Source: Apostichopus japonicus (lineage: Eukaryota; Echinodermata; Holothuroidea; Aspidochirotida; Stichopodidae). From it: DNA of 64,000 nucleotides. This document shows positions 1 to 43,000 of the stretch, one piece after another. A model generated the notes under the pieces. The model made no database searches. It was not told the origin of the DNA and was given only the letters and a program-made list of their open reading frames with translations. The translations under genes were made by a program, and so were the position numbers. The stretch covers positions 27,884,984-27,948,983 of the forward strand of contig NC_092564.1 of NCBI RefSeq assembly GCF_037975245.1. The letters run 5' to 3'. Positions within the stretch are counted from its first letter, which is position 1. The number at the start of each line of letters is the position of its first letter.

Positions 1-1630
1 CTAAAACCAGTTGGCTACTCCTATTTGAGTGTTATTTTTATAATTAATTTTAATAATGATTAATTTTAATAATGCAAAAGCTTATGTCGCACAAAAATTT
101 GGTGAAATGTTTCGTTTTTTTTAAATTTCTTGCCAACGGTAAAGTAAATCAATCTATGAGATGGTGATAGTGTGTGTATGTGTTTGTCATTGTTTTGTGC
201 ATGAATAGTAATTCACCATTTGTGACCTTATCACCACAGTTAGGCTTACTTTATTAGGATTTATCCTATGGAAAGTGCACTTCCATCTAAAGCAAAAGAA
301 CACACTTTGCTCTGCAAATATAGTCTTCACAAACAAGAACAATTCCTATGGATATTTCCTAGTAAGATTATGGATAGTTAGGTGAGATTGTATCCACAGG
401 AATTTAAAACTTGGTATGTGGATGACTCTTTGTAAGTTCTAGGCTACTTTTATTCATTCGGTGATGAGAATTACACCATTGTTTCTGGAAGTAAAGGTCA
501 TATCCTGATGTCAAGAGAGATGAATGTCTGAAAATGTTTAAACATTATTGCATTAAAAATAGAGCTGCATTAACTCTGTAGATGGTATGCAGATCTCTGT
601 TATTCTTCTTTTTACAGGCCTCTTAAACATTCTAGAACAATTTTTTCTTTATTTTTTGTCTTTATAAAATATCAGAAGTGACCTAAAGTCTTCATGTAAG
701 TTCTTCTAAATCTGTTCCATTGACACACTGGCGTAGAGTGACGCAGTATGACCAACCGACACTCAACCAGTGTTGTAGTCGTGGGACAGTCAGTCCTGGC
801 GTATTACAAGACAATATGACAGTTTAAATACACTATAACCATTTGATCTGACTTTGTTGTACTGAACAGTACATAGCTAGGGGGCTGATTATGTCCAGAA
901 TTCATACAGGTCAATTTGGATGAGCAAGTGTTTGTGATAATAATTTAGTTTGAACATAGCTGTTCAACCGAGTAATTCACCATCATACCAAACAACGAGG
1001 CCCCAGTATTAGCTAAGTGCAACAAATAATGCAACATCAGGAGCTCTTGATGGATAGAATCCAAGTCAAAGGGCACAGTGTCGAACCTGAACATAATTTC
1101 ATTAGTGGCATGGTCATCTGATTTGTTTCATAATTTTGTAGTAGGCATGGAAACTTTGTTTCAAATTCTCCTTCTGGGGCACTAGCCTAGGTGTTAAATA
1201 CAGACTTTATAGTTTTCATACTGCTGCCCATTATTTGAATGCTAGAGATATTATAATAGTTAGACAACTAAGTGTAACAAAAGTGGAATAAGGTTAGGTT
1301 TGCAAGGCCTTATGGTCAGCCTGTCTAGCTTTACCAAAATGAACAAGTATCTGAATCCTTTATCATTTGTAACAGATATAATCTACCATTGTATCATTTA
1401 AACCATAAAATTATTAAGAGATTATAAACTGCCAAAAAAAGCCTGTTTTAATTCTTCTTTGCATGACACTGGTTTGCCAAAATTAGAATGTGTCTTTGTT
1501 CGTTCATAGAAGATGAGCAAAACATGTGGTATATAAATGAAATCATCTCAGTTCTTACTTGTTCAAACTTACATTTTTATCAACAGAAAATGCAAAACAA
1601 TATGCTTTCTTTTATTTCATTTTATTAAAG
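1..1630. other. Non-coding flank or intron upstream of the first visible FER/FES exon
   Basis: I see no exon with coding character here. The sequence is AT-rich with short simple tracts. It ends in a strong pyrimidine-rich stretch and AG acceptor at 1629-1630, so it is most simply the 3' part of an intron of the FER/FES kinase gene, whose upstream F-BAR exons must lie before the window. Confidence 0.5.
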
Positions 1631-32586
<30,956 letters not shown>

Positions 32587-33663
32587 AATGCAATCTCTTT
32601 GTAAAAAATACAATTATTTCAACATCCAATAGTGTGAGATTCAGTCTGATACAACTCAAGGGTACAGAGGTGAAATGCCACCATCTTTACAAATCTATTG
32701 CCAATGTTTGCTCAGGAAACATCCCAGAAATATGGCCGTCGATTAAGTGAATCCCAAATTACGTGATCGAGAATGTTTCATGTTATCCGGTGTTTTCTGG
32801 TGAAGAAGAGAATGGATTGTATGATTGCATGGTTCGCCCATCAAACACTGGATTCTTGGAACGATTGGAACCGATAACTGTTTCAAAATGGAATATACAT
32901 AGCATGGCATCTACCTATGTTTAGTTTGTTCATGACAGTACTCATCCAATCATTGTGGGCTTGCAGTCTTGTTAAGAAATGATGTATTTACAATATATTT
33001 GTCACCTTGTAGAGTTAATTGTCATTTATACAGTCTGAAACAGTTTTTGATTAAGTACAGTAAGTGTACCTAAGTTCCAACTGATATATATTAATGGTAA
33101 GTCTCGTTAACTATTTTGTCGTGGGATGACACCAGGTCTTTTATTTAAAGGTGAGATGTTGTTCGTTGTCACATTGTGACGGCCATTAGCATATTTACCA
33201 CAGTTACTCTGATATAGTTGATGGCAAAGTAAATTTGATCAGTGAAACAACATATATCTTTGTGTTCCAACTCTTTTTTTTCTGTATCAGGAAATTTCAA
33301 ATACTTCTTATAAATTAATTGGCAACAAAAAGGTTTGATCAATAACATCAAGGGAAATATATCCAATGAGTTTTTAGCCATGTTGGAGACACAAGCTGCT
33401 TCTTTGGTATTTGCTTTTGCAGTATTTGCTTTGCAAGAAAAGTTTGTATCACACTATTGGACCGTTTGCAGGCAAAAAGCTGGATTATTGATTTCAAACT
33501 ATTGAAAAAATTTGAAGAAAGAAAGATGAAAATGAGGTTCATATGCAAAAGTTAATATTGATTGTCCCAATGTGCCCAAAACAAGGTATTGATTGTTCAA
33601 CATATTGAAATTCATACAGGCAGAGCTTGGTTAGTGGATCAATAACATGAATTCAATTCTCAT

Positions 33664-33669
33664 AATAAA
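33664..33669 (+). terminator. Candidate polyadenylation signal of the kinase gene
   Basis: AATAAA about 1.08 kb after the stop codon, with T/G-rich sequence within 30 bp downstream. It is the first canonical hexamer I noticed after the stop; AATAAA at 34455 is the alternative. Confidence 0.35.
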
Positions 33670-33719
33670 TAATACAGTTGTAATATTGTCTTGCAACGTA
33701 ACAACAATAGATAATAGAA

Positions 33720-33955
33720 AACACATACTGCTAAATGGTTACTCATTACAATGGGGTCTATTAAATAGCTCATTGCTGGATAATTACACATACTGCTAAA
33801 TGGTCATTACTTACAATGGGTCTACGAAATAGTTCATTGCTGGATAATTACACGTACTGCTAAATGGTCACTAATTTCAATGGGTCTATGACATAGTTCA
33901 TTGCTGGATAATTACATGTACTGCTAAATGGTCACTCATTACAATGCGTTCGTAA
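33720..33955 (+). repeat. 64-65 bp tandem repeat, four copies
   Basis: The word actgctaaatggt recurs at about 33727, 33792, 33856 and 33920. Each unit also carries acaatggg and attgctggataattaca. Copies differ by few substitutions. Confidence 0.9.
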
Positions 33956-36299
33956 AACTAGGTTATTGGTTTGTATTAAATCTAAATAAGTTATGGATTG
34001 AGTGCTCATTAAGATGGCTATTTTTGCAACATTTGAAAAGAATTACATTTTCTTTCTATTTATTTATAGGTTAATGGGCGATTCATGCCCTCCCTAATAA
34101 TTGAAAGTCAATATGTCACACATGATAACTTCTCCATCTCTGATATCTCATAATTTTGCAATATTTATATTGCATTTAACGGACCAACATTTGACGGACC
34201 AACATTTCATAAAGTATTTTTTTCTTTTGTGTTACAAAGTTAATATTTGTTACCGCTTAGACCTCAATACACACTTTGTGTTTTACTTTCTGTTCTTCGA
34301 GGGTAACAAATTTTTTGTATCAGAAAAAGAGTTCCTTGTATTTTCACTTCCTTCTAAGTGTGTTTCAAAAAACTTGATAAAAACTGCGCACGTAATAAAA
34401 ATGTATATGCCTTTATCAAAGCATAAGAAGACATGATGTTTCATTCTTAACAAGAATAAACACAAGCAGAACTGGAGGAAATGTATACAAATAAGTTCTA
34501 AAGCCATGAATAATGTTGAACAATAATGCAACAGGTCAGCTATATATTTGTATCAATGATTTCTGTATTGGGGTAGAGGGGCGGGGGGGGGTGTGTTTAC
34601 CTCGTAAACAAACAATTCATTTTACTTTATATGAATAGGACTTACAACATGAGAGGAAAGGCATAAATTGCTTTCAACCAAAAACAACAACTTTCTTGAA
34701 GCAATTGCAGAAGCTTTATGCATTTAATTGTAAATTTAATCAAGCCTACAGTGGTTAAAGTGGTTAACAAATCCATTAAATCTTCAATATTTAACACTCA
34801 GATACTTTTGATATTTTGAGCACAGAAATCACATGGATCATGTTTGAAATTGTTCCACTTGGAATACATTATTTGAGGTGAAAGTTGTCTAAGTTAAATT
34901 AATGGCCTTCAGTTGCATGGGATTTTAGTATCTTGACAGGGCTAAAAAAAAATTTTCCTCAAAATGCTCCTTTAAACATCTGGACATGAGCAAGATGCAA
35001 TATGATGTATCTTATGTTCAAGATCTCCAACAATAGCACAATTTTTGGGGGGTTTTTTGGTACATTTTTGTCATTTTTATGTTTTAAACAGTGTTCTGTT
35101 TTTTCTGGTAGAGGGAAATCTTAACTTCCCAGATATATATTATTTTGCAATCCCATGTTATTATTATCAAAAGTAAACTTTTTAATAATTATTTTTCTAC
35201 AAAAATGTGTGAAATAGTTCTTTTTTTTTTAGGAAGAAATCACAGAGATGGGCTCTTAACTATTTACTTCCAAGTTTATCCAATCATGCAACATGTTTAG
35301 AATATTTCCCTCTTAATCTGTTTATGTAAATAACAAAGGTTACTAGATGAGTGAATAGTGAGTGGGGGTGGGGGTGGGGAGGGGGTAGACGAGGATTGAT
35401 GGGTGAAAATAGGAACATTTGGTGCCAGGGACCAAGGTTTGTAATATTTCATACATTGCATTATATCGTTTTGTAATATTTGATTTCAACATTATTAAAG
35501 GAAAATAAACTTAAGAAATATATAAGATCATACATTCCTTTGTTATCATTTACTTGTAAATAGAAACACCTTTTATTTATTGTTTTGAGAAGAGAAAGAT
35601 TATTCACGACAAATGGTTCTAAAAATTTTGTGCTACAGAATAGTAGTTTGAGGAATGAAGCAAAGAGCATAAGTGACCATTATTTCATTTCTAGCACATA
35701 TTGGTGGTTAAGCTGATGTTCTTCAAGGTTTTTATAAATTCATTTATTTCTGTTCAAAAAATTTCTTGCTTATATTTCATTGCATATTTTCTAATTCCTA
35801 CAACATCATGTTTGGCCACTATTAGCTTGTAAATAGTTTACCAAGTATTGACAACTTCCATTACAATTTGTTAAATTAAGACACCACCCCCACAGTTTAG
35901 TTCAGAAGCAAGTAGATTGAACTATTTTGCTGTAAAGTATATATTTTATCTTACAGATTCTCACGGTTATGTACCTTACTATTAATCCCATGAAAGGTGA
36001 TATTTACACTGCTTCAAATTATAAATTTTATAATTCTCTGGGTCTTGGTTTAGGGTCCAAATCCTGGTAGGACAAGAACAGTTCAAGAGTTTTCTTATTT
36101 TTAATAATTTCCATAAATTCTTATCTTCAAAATAACAAAGGAAACTTGAAAGATGAACGATAGTGATTTTTCACCATCGACGAAAAAATACGATTTTATT
36201 CGAGAGTATTCTAGTTGGTTTCCATCTTACACATGTGAAAATTCAAGTCAATCCGATGTTGGGAAAGGCTTTAAAAAAATTCCTAAACTCGTTGATTTT

Positions 36300-36420
36300 T
36301 TAAACAAAAATTGGGCTTTTCGCGAAAAGCGATATGATGATCACGTGATCTACAGTGACATGTGACGTCATTATGATGATAAAAACGTGAGCTCGGCGTA
36401 GTGTACTTCAGCAGTGTGCC
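36300..36420 (+). promoter_or_regulatory. Promoter-like cluster of three palindromic factor sites
   Basis: Within 56 bp there are a perfect 16-bp palindrome gcttttcgcgaaaagc (36315-36330, E2F-like core), a perfect 12-bp palindrome gatcacgtgatc with E-box CACGTG (36339-36350), and the full CRE TGACGTCA (36363-36370). The sequence just downstream turns CpG-richer, and a good donor gtaagt occurs at about 36430. It lies about 130 bp upstream of the THAP coding segment, so it plausibly drives that gene. The factor assignments are inferred from known consensus motifs. Confidence 0.5.
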
Positions 36421-36439
36421 CTTAGTGTGTAAGTTTAGT

Positions 36440-36810
36440 TGCAACCTACTCTATATTGGACTCGACAAAACAACGTAAACCACTAGCAAAATCCAAGAAA
36501 TTGCGTTGTAGGGGGATGCAACAGAACGAATGTGGACTCTACAATAAGTTTTTTTCAATTTTCCAAGCGGAAAAAGTAGTGAGAGATATCGGAAACTCTG
36601 GATACGATTTGTGAGGAGAACCAGGAAAGACTTCATCGCACCAGGAGTTTCTCATGGCAAGAATGTGAAAGTTTGTTCTGCCCACTTCACAGAAGATGAT
36701 TCTCGGGCCCAATTGAAATTTGCGTGTGGCAAGGTCACTAAAGTAATAAAAGTTTGAAAGATTGATGCTTTTATGCCGCATTATTTATATATATCCCGAT
36801 AAATGCAACA
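36440..36810 (+). pseudogene. THAP zinc-finger domain coding segment with frameshifts
   Basis: In pieces, the + strand encodes a THAP (C2CH) DNA-binding domain. The pieces are KKLRC and CNRTNVDSTISFFQFSK, then SSERYRKLWIRFVRRTRKDF and HGKNVKVCSAHFTEDD. The C-x2-C pair, the conserved Trp and the C-x2-H (CSAH) zinc ligands are all present in the right order. The pieces lie in two frames: one extra base in the G5 run at 36511-36515 (around the first Cys pair) and one in the A5 run at 36571-36575. The second piece stops at TGA 36755-36757, although a good donor gtaagt follows at 36811. THAP domains occur in host transcription factors and in P-element-type transposases, and no transposase body is visible here. 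It is either a decayed copy or a real exon with homopolymer errors. Confidence 0.7.
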
Positions 36811-37487
36811 GTAAGTGTTGGAACTGGAAGACATGTCAGACGTGAACAACCTAATGACTATGTGAGGAGAGAATCCACGTGCAAATTTCAGTTGGGGCAT
36901 GGACGTCGCTTAGGCAGAGTTTTTGGGGCAGAGATTTGTTCATACCCTCCAAACCACTTGAAATGTAATACGAATAGGAAATGTGTGTATGCTCGAGCGA
37001 AACAAAACATTGTATAAGTATTACTTACGGTAGCGCACACTGTCACTTATGTTTGCACAGTGTGAAAGTACCGTTTGCGGACCTACGTGAAGTTGGGCTA
37101 GAATACGATTCCTCCTGAAGCCCAAACCACGAGGCATGCATGTGAATAAACGCAATAGGCATTGTATGCAGTGAGAAAATTGTTCGAGCTAGACTAACAA
37201 CTCGATTGAGTTCAAATGCGGTTGTATTTCAAGCTCAATGAAACCTTTCTGTTGGATTTAATGACGCACGGAACAAGGAACGTTTATGTTTTACAGTAGG
37301 CCTAGTGCATACAAGCGAATCTACTTTGTTTAGAACTTTGGATTTTCTTTCGGATGTTATACTAATCTACGTTTGTGACTATCATCACTATTTTTATTGT
37401 GCCAGTTTGACTGGTAAGTGAGCACATTCATACATCACTCTGTATAAAAGCCGCCAAAAACGTGATCTTGAGATTTACGTTACTTTG

Positions 37488-37705
37488 GGTCAGCTTGCGA
37501 GTTACCTCTTCAGATATTGTATAGCCTAGCGGAGTGTATAGCGTAGTGGTTAACGCCGGCGTCTCCCAGTCATGAGATCCCCGGTTCGATTCCCCGCCGA
37601 CAGCAATGTGTGTCGTCTGGCAAGGGTGTTTGTTCAATAACAACTTCCCGACATGGACGTTAAATGAATGTGTGCCGAGAGATTGGCTTCGGTCAGCTTG
37701 CGAGT
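37488..37705 (+). mobile_element. tRNA-derived SINE with 15-bp flanking direct repeats
   Basis: A tRNA-like head with A-box-like tagcgtagtgg (about 37538) and a perfect B-box ggttcgattcc (about 37582) is followed by an unrelated ~100 bp body. The identical 15-mer ggtcagcttgcgagt flanks it at 37488-37502 and 37691-37705, as expected for a target-site duplication. The element proper would be 37503-37690 (188 bp). The anticodon arm has an 8-base loop, so it is not a functional tRNA gene. Confidence 0.65.
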
Positions 37706-37762
37706 CTATAAGCCTCCATGGCTTCTTTCGCGAGTTCCTGCTTGCGGGAAGATCGCATATAC

Positions 37763-38953
37763 TAGTGTTTACACGGGTCCAAAAATCGGGAACCGGGTAC
37801 CCGAGGGCCGTTACCCGTCGGGTATCCGGGTACCCGGAAAAAATTGTTTACCCTCGTGTATCACGATTTTCAAGAAATTACATATTGGATGCTGTAATAA
37901 ATGCATTATATTCTCTACTGACAATGTTTTCATGTTCAAATACGTAGGTGTAAGATAAGGTATAAAACCTCCCTCAATAATTTGTATTTGCTTCTGTTTC
38001 TTTCATTAACTTGTTAATGAATTAATTATTTAATTATAATTAGCATTACTACTCATCGCACTGCCGCCGCTGCTTATGCTAGCTCGTGCACGTCTATTGG
38101 ATCAAACCATATAAATATCCAATTTAGCTCTTAAACAGTTTTAAATACGACTACTATCTATTATGCAGGCCCAGGGTTCGCATTAGCCGCGAGTTTGCGC
38201 GATTCGGGCAATTTGATCGCATTTGGAATAAACGATTAGTGAAAAGCCACTTGCGATTACTATTTTTTAGTTATCCCGTCTATAATCCATAAACATTGCG
38301 TAAAATTCCTTGTCAGCCTTTCCTTCTTTGAAATAAACGAATGAATAAATAATAATTTCTTCCACATGGTAGCCTAACACCACACTAAATCAATGAGAAA
38401 TCTAGCTAAGCCTAACCATCTGTTTATTTGCTGGAGTTGTGACGCAGTTGTAAGACATCCATGGAATACTTTCGTTATTGCTGTTACGTTCGACCACATG
38501 GTTGCCTAACACCACACCAAGTCAATGGGGGTAGTCTAGCCTAGCCATCTATTCATTAGCTGAAATTGTGACGCAGTTATAAGATATCTATGGAAAGCTT
38601 TCGTTATTGCTGTTATCTTCGAACACATGGTAGCCTAACAACACACTAAGTCAATGGGAAATCAGCCTAACCATCGGTTTGCAATTTTTTTTTTAAACAA
38701 TCACACTTTGCGTATGATTCGGGTAATAAATTAGGAACCGGGTATTATCGCGTCGAGCGGGCCCCTTCGTTATTGCTGTTATCTTCGACCACATTGTAGC
38801 CTAACACCACACTAAGTCAATGGGAAATCTGCCTAACCGTCGGTTTGCCTTTTAATTTTTTTCTTTTGCTTAGGATTCGGGTAATAAATTAGGAACCGGG
38901 TAGAATCGCGTCGGGCGGGTACCCGGGTACCCGGATAACCCGTGCAAACACTA
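37763..38953. mobile_element. Non-autonomous hAT element, 1191 bp, perfect 8-bp TSD
   Basis: The ends are tagtgtttacacggg and cccgtgcaaacacta, inverted repeats of 15 bp with one mismatch. Perfect 8-bp duplications gcatatac flank it (37755-37762 and 38954-38961). Subterminal regions are rich in gggtacccg words at both ends. The centre (38340-38860) contains tandem copies of a ~140 bp unit with gtgacgcagtt, cgttattgctgtta and accacatgg words. No transposase frame is present. Related sequence recurs at 45120-45610, 48120-48340 and 49430-49642. Confidence 0.9.
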
Positions 38954-39651
38954 GCATATACATACATACATATTGGGAAATCGTTGCGAAATCGCAGCAA
39001 ATTTGGTAAAAAAAAACTTGTAAACACGTGGTGAAGAAATCAAGAAACACTATGATATTCATTATCTATTTATGTCTTGAACATTACGCCGAAAATAACA
39101 GTTATGCTGACACAAAATGCACGCACAGCTCTGTACTGAACAGTTCACAACAGAAAAGATCATCACAGTGACGTCATTCACTGACCTGAGGGCTGTTCAA
39201 GGTCGTTGCAGTGTTTGCAAATTCCTAAATTACGGAGGCGAAAAAACGATGTTTTAATTCCCTTTTTTATAACTTTCCGGTGTGCTATTTGGAAAATTAA
39301 AAAAATATGTTGCTTGGTAACATATAAACTACATTATATATGAAAATGAGAGATTTTTTTCTGTCACTATCGTTCTACTTGAAGCTTTGGGCAGTTTTCT
39401 TCATGCCTTTTTTTTTTATGGTTTTACTTACGACTTCCAGTGGGATAGCTAATTAGTTTCCACCAAAAAGAGGAACTTTGCATCTTCATACTGAATCCTA
39501 CTTCTTAGTCTTCTCTTGAAAAACAAATGCTGTGGATTCAGTCTAGGCCTACAAAACTTGACATGCCTTATATACATCCCCCCATGAGAGTACCATGCAA
39601 GCCCCCCCCCCATGAGAGTACCATGCTGAAGTAATCCTCCAGTGTTTACAC

Positions 39652-39684
39652 CAGGGAGTTGTTACGTTCCATAACAACTCCCTG
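39652..39684. other. Perfect 13-bp stem hairpin
   Basis: cagggagttgtta is followed by a 7-base loop and taacaactccctg. It lies just beyond the 3' end of the SET gene on the minus strand, next to two copies of ccatgagagtaccatgc (about 39581 and 39609). Its role is unknown. Confidence 0.5.
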
Positions 39685-39925
39685 ATAACACCACTTGCTA
39701 ACCGGTTTGGACAAACAGAAATTACTTCACAGTTGGAACAAAACAATGACCTTGTTTAGACTCAAGTAACCAATGAGGTCATTTGATACAAATATCACTA
39801 TTGTTGTAATAATATATAAATAATGAAAGAAAGAAAACAGAGTTCTCATATTTTACTAACCTGTAATGTATGTGCGGAGGAGTTCTTGAAAGTCTCAAGC
39901 ATCAAAGGAGTCTTGTGTTCGGCTT

Positions 39926-40000
39926 TCACAGCACATATTTGTCTTCTTCATAGTCACATGCATAGCTAAGTATCAGTACTGTAAGACAAGTACTGAACTC
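39926..40000 (-). CDS. SET gene, candidate terminal exon
   Basis: On the minus strand, acceptor gtcttcccag is followed in phase 0 by EFSTCLTVLILSYACDYEED and KYVL, then TGA (39928-39926). It would follow directly the ...DLLWRKK end of the SET exon. The evidence is acceptor quality and matching phase only; I recognise no homologue of this tail. Confidence 0.4.
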   Translation of the reverse strand, partial: EFSTCLTVLILSYACDYEEDKYVL

Positions 40001-43000
40001 CTGGGAAGACATTAAGGTGATATTAGTATAAACTAACACAAAGGTTATATTTAAAAAAAATTATGAAATGTGTAAAACCACATAAATAGTTGCAATTGAA
40101 TAATGAGGTTACGACAACATCCAAGGTTTCCTCAATCAAATCTCATTCAAGCAGAAAGGGTTTTTAAACTTATCTTTTACATTAGAAATGTGTTTAGTGC
40201 CAGCAATATTTTTGTCGCCAAGTCTACACAGTTCAGTTACAACATACCACTCTGTTCCCTACATAATGTGGAAACAGTTGCATTATCCATTCAGTTTTCC
40301 TTAATGCTGATATGAGCTTTCACAAGTTAAAATCTGAAAAAACATCTTGACCAAGACTTTATCTTTAAGATGTTTCTCCATACCCTATTGAACTTTAACA
40401 AACCAGTGAGTTTTTACTCATGCCTTGCAATTTCTTTCTTACCTTCTTTCTCCACAGTAAATCTGTTTGCCCATAGTCGTATCGGAGTTCTTGACCATGT
40501 TTCATGTCTTTTAGGGCAAACAAACAGAGACAGACTCTTCCTTCAAGTATCTGTTTCTTCATAACAGAATTGGCCTCCCTGCCAATCTCATCATTTACCA
40601 TCTTTGCAACACAGGCTGTGTCTGTAGCATCAATACTGAGGGCAACAAGTTGAAAGTTTAAGTGGATTATAAAACAATTCAGAACGACTATGAAACCAAA
40701 GGAACAGGACTGAACAACTGTAAAAGTTGAAACACTGTTTAGAGAGCTGCATAGACAGATCACTCCAATACATAAGATAGTCAAAGCCAAAAGGATTTTT
40801 TACATGTATAACAGGAAAATGAATGTAACATTCTGGAGGAATTTGCATCCAATTCTTATTGAATATAACCCCTTTTTATCATTGATATTTGTTGTTTTTA
40901 TTCAATGAACACATGATTGTTTATTAGACTGTTATTCTCTGTGATGTATTTAATTATGCTGATAGCTTATATATGATTCTTTGTGAAGTATAAAAGTTAA
41001 TTCAAATTTAAGACCAACAACAACATGAAAAAGATTTCAAACACCAATATCAAATGTCTCTCAAATTAGCTTGAAAATGGAAAACTATCAAATGACTCCA
41101 TATCAATACTTCTTTAATTCCCTGTTGCCCATCCCAGTCCTTGCTCACCCCCTCTTCCACTGCCAGATCACTACATCCAAAGTTGTACACAAGTCTATGC
41201 AAATTTTACTTTTTTCAACATGTGAATAGGCTGGCTTCTCTCATTTGACTGAGTGTAGTGTTAAGCAAAATGTGGTTGGCATATGGTGCCAGCACTCCCT
41301 TGTCCCTCCCTACCTTATAAACACCCATCCCTCTCTCCCCAGTCCTCCCCTCTTCCCAATTTATTATTCTTAGCTCCACGATCCACTTCCAGGTGACTAC
41401 ATGTAAAACTTGTAAGCATGGCTATGCATTTGTTTTGTTTTTCATCCCAAAAAAAATTGTTTTTTCTTTTAAACAAATGTTTAGGCTGTTTTGTGCCAGC
41501 CACTCCTTACCTCTAGAAAAAAGTTCCTTCCTCTCTTCCACATTCCACAAAACGTTAAATATCAACCCCTGGTCATGCTACCCTGAGTCCTCCCCCCCCC
41601 CCCCTCTCTCCATCTGACAAATCTTCGGAAAGGAGACTTTTATTTGTAGAAATGTGTACCTAAAATTCTAGGGGAAGTTAGGTTACTCCCCAAAAATTAC
41701 TAGTGCCTTTCATTTTCTCCTGGCAATAATAACATCCTTCTCACAAATTAGTGATTGATATAGACAAAATTTGAACCCTGGATGTTGTGAATATTTATAG
41801 AAAAAAAAATATGCATATTTTAAATTGTTATCTTTGATGTTGTGAATAGTCATAAAAAAAATTAAACATATACAGACCATGAAATGGGAAGCAAACATTT
41901 TAACTTACCATTCTATAATTCTACCATTCTCATACACTACATGGCGGTGTTGCCAGCTTCCTTGGTTCTAGCTTAATGATGCCTCCTCAGGAGAAATGAT
42001 TTTTCCTCTATATTCCAGCTAGAAATCACCTTGCCTGATTTCCTTTGTTGCAAACACTCCTCTTCCTGTCAAGATGTCAAAAAAGGAATGGATTGAAAAA
42101 GATTTTCTGATACAGGGAAAGAAAATAGAAGAATTGTGTCCAGTGTTTCCTCTAAGAAATTTCCCATTGAGTCAAAATGGCTAATATCTGAATATTTGAC
42201 TCACCCTCCTGGGGGAGGGGTCTATGGGGAGGGGAAAAATTCCGGGGTAATTATTTTATTGAACCAAAAACACAATCGATCAATGTTTTCGTGACTTTTC
42301 ACCAACAGTATTAGCACCAGGGGCGTAGCCAGGTTTTCAAAGTTGTAGGCCAGACTATCTGAGCGGAGCGCCACCATCGGTTGGCGCGGAGCGGACAAGA
42401 AATTTTTGGTTTTACAAACCCCCAGATGGCCGGAAACAGCCCTTCCCGAGTGTTTGTTTTGGTTCCCTGGCCTCTTGGTTTATCACTTTAAACCAAAAAC
42501 AAACGAGTTAAAAAAGTACTTAATTCAATACTACATAATGTATTTAAAATTAGCAAGGTACATGTACAGAGTAAGCCAGTAACAACAGGCAACAAAGTGC
42601 TGCAGCTCTATAAAGTCTGTTCATCAACGATAGGCTTATTTAGGCTTATTTTCTGCGTAAACAGATTCTTAACTAGATTAACTAGTTAAAAAACTGACAA
42701 TATCAGATCCTAGCCTTTTTCGGCAGGTAGAGTGTTGATTAAAACGGCACGTGATAGAAATGACAGCCTAGATGACAAAAGAATAGGTCACCTAATTTAG
42801 CCATATTCTTGCTACGTTCATTTCAATAGTTTTTCCTGTCTAGACTCTAAAACTCGTCCAGCATGCTTATGGATTTGAGTTATTGGTGTTTAAAAAAAAG
42901 GAAAACTTGGCCAAAAAAGTGTAGGCCCGGGCCTACAGTTCTACATACTGGCTATGCCCCTGTGTACTAAACATCGGCCAATCCAATGTCTGATTTTAAA

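Larger units (their letters stand above)
32587..36130 (+). other. Kinase 3' UTR and intergenic sequence
   Basis: No further coding exon is supported. The first canonical AATAAA downstream of the stop is at 33664-33669, followed by a T/G-rich stretch, and another lies at 34455-34460. Either could end the kinase transcript. The 111-codon frame at 34101-34436 is AT-rich and low in complexity, so I do not call it. A G-quadruplex-type run lies at 35364-35385. Confidence 0.5.

Noticed and set aside
34101-34436. 111-codon open frame downstream of the kinase
   Set aside because: AT-driven composition (F, I, K, N, Y) without domain or splice context; probably untranslated or intergenic.
37530-37605. 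tRNA gene
   Set aside because: A and B boxes are present, but the anticodon arm is irregular, no acceptor stem closes, and 15-bp direct repeats flank a longer element. It is a tRNA-derived SINE.
40103-40315. 70-codon + strand frame near the SET exon
   Set aside because: No domain, and it lies on the opposite strand to the supported gene within its intron.
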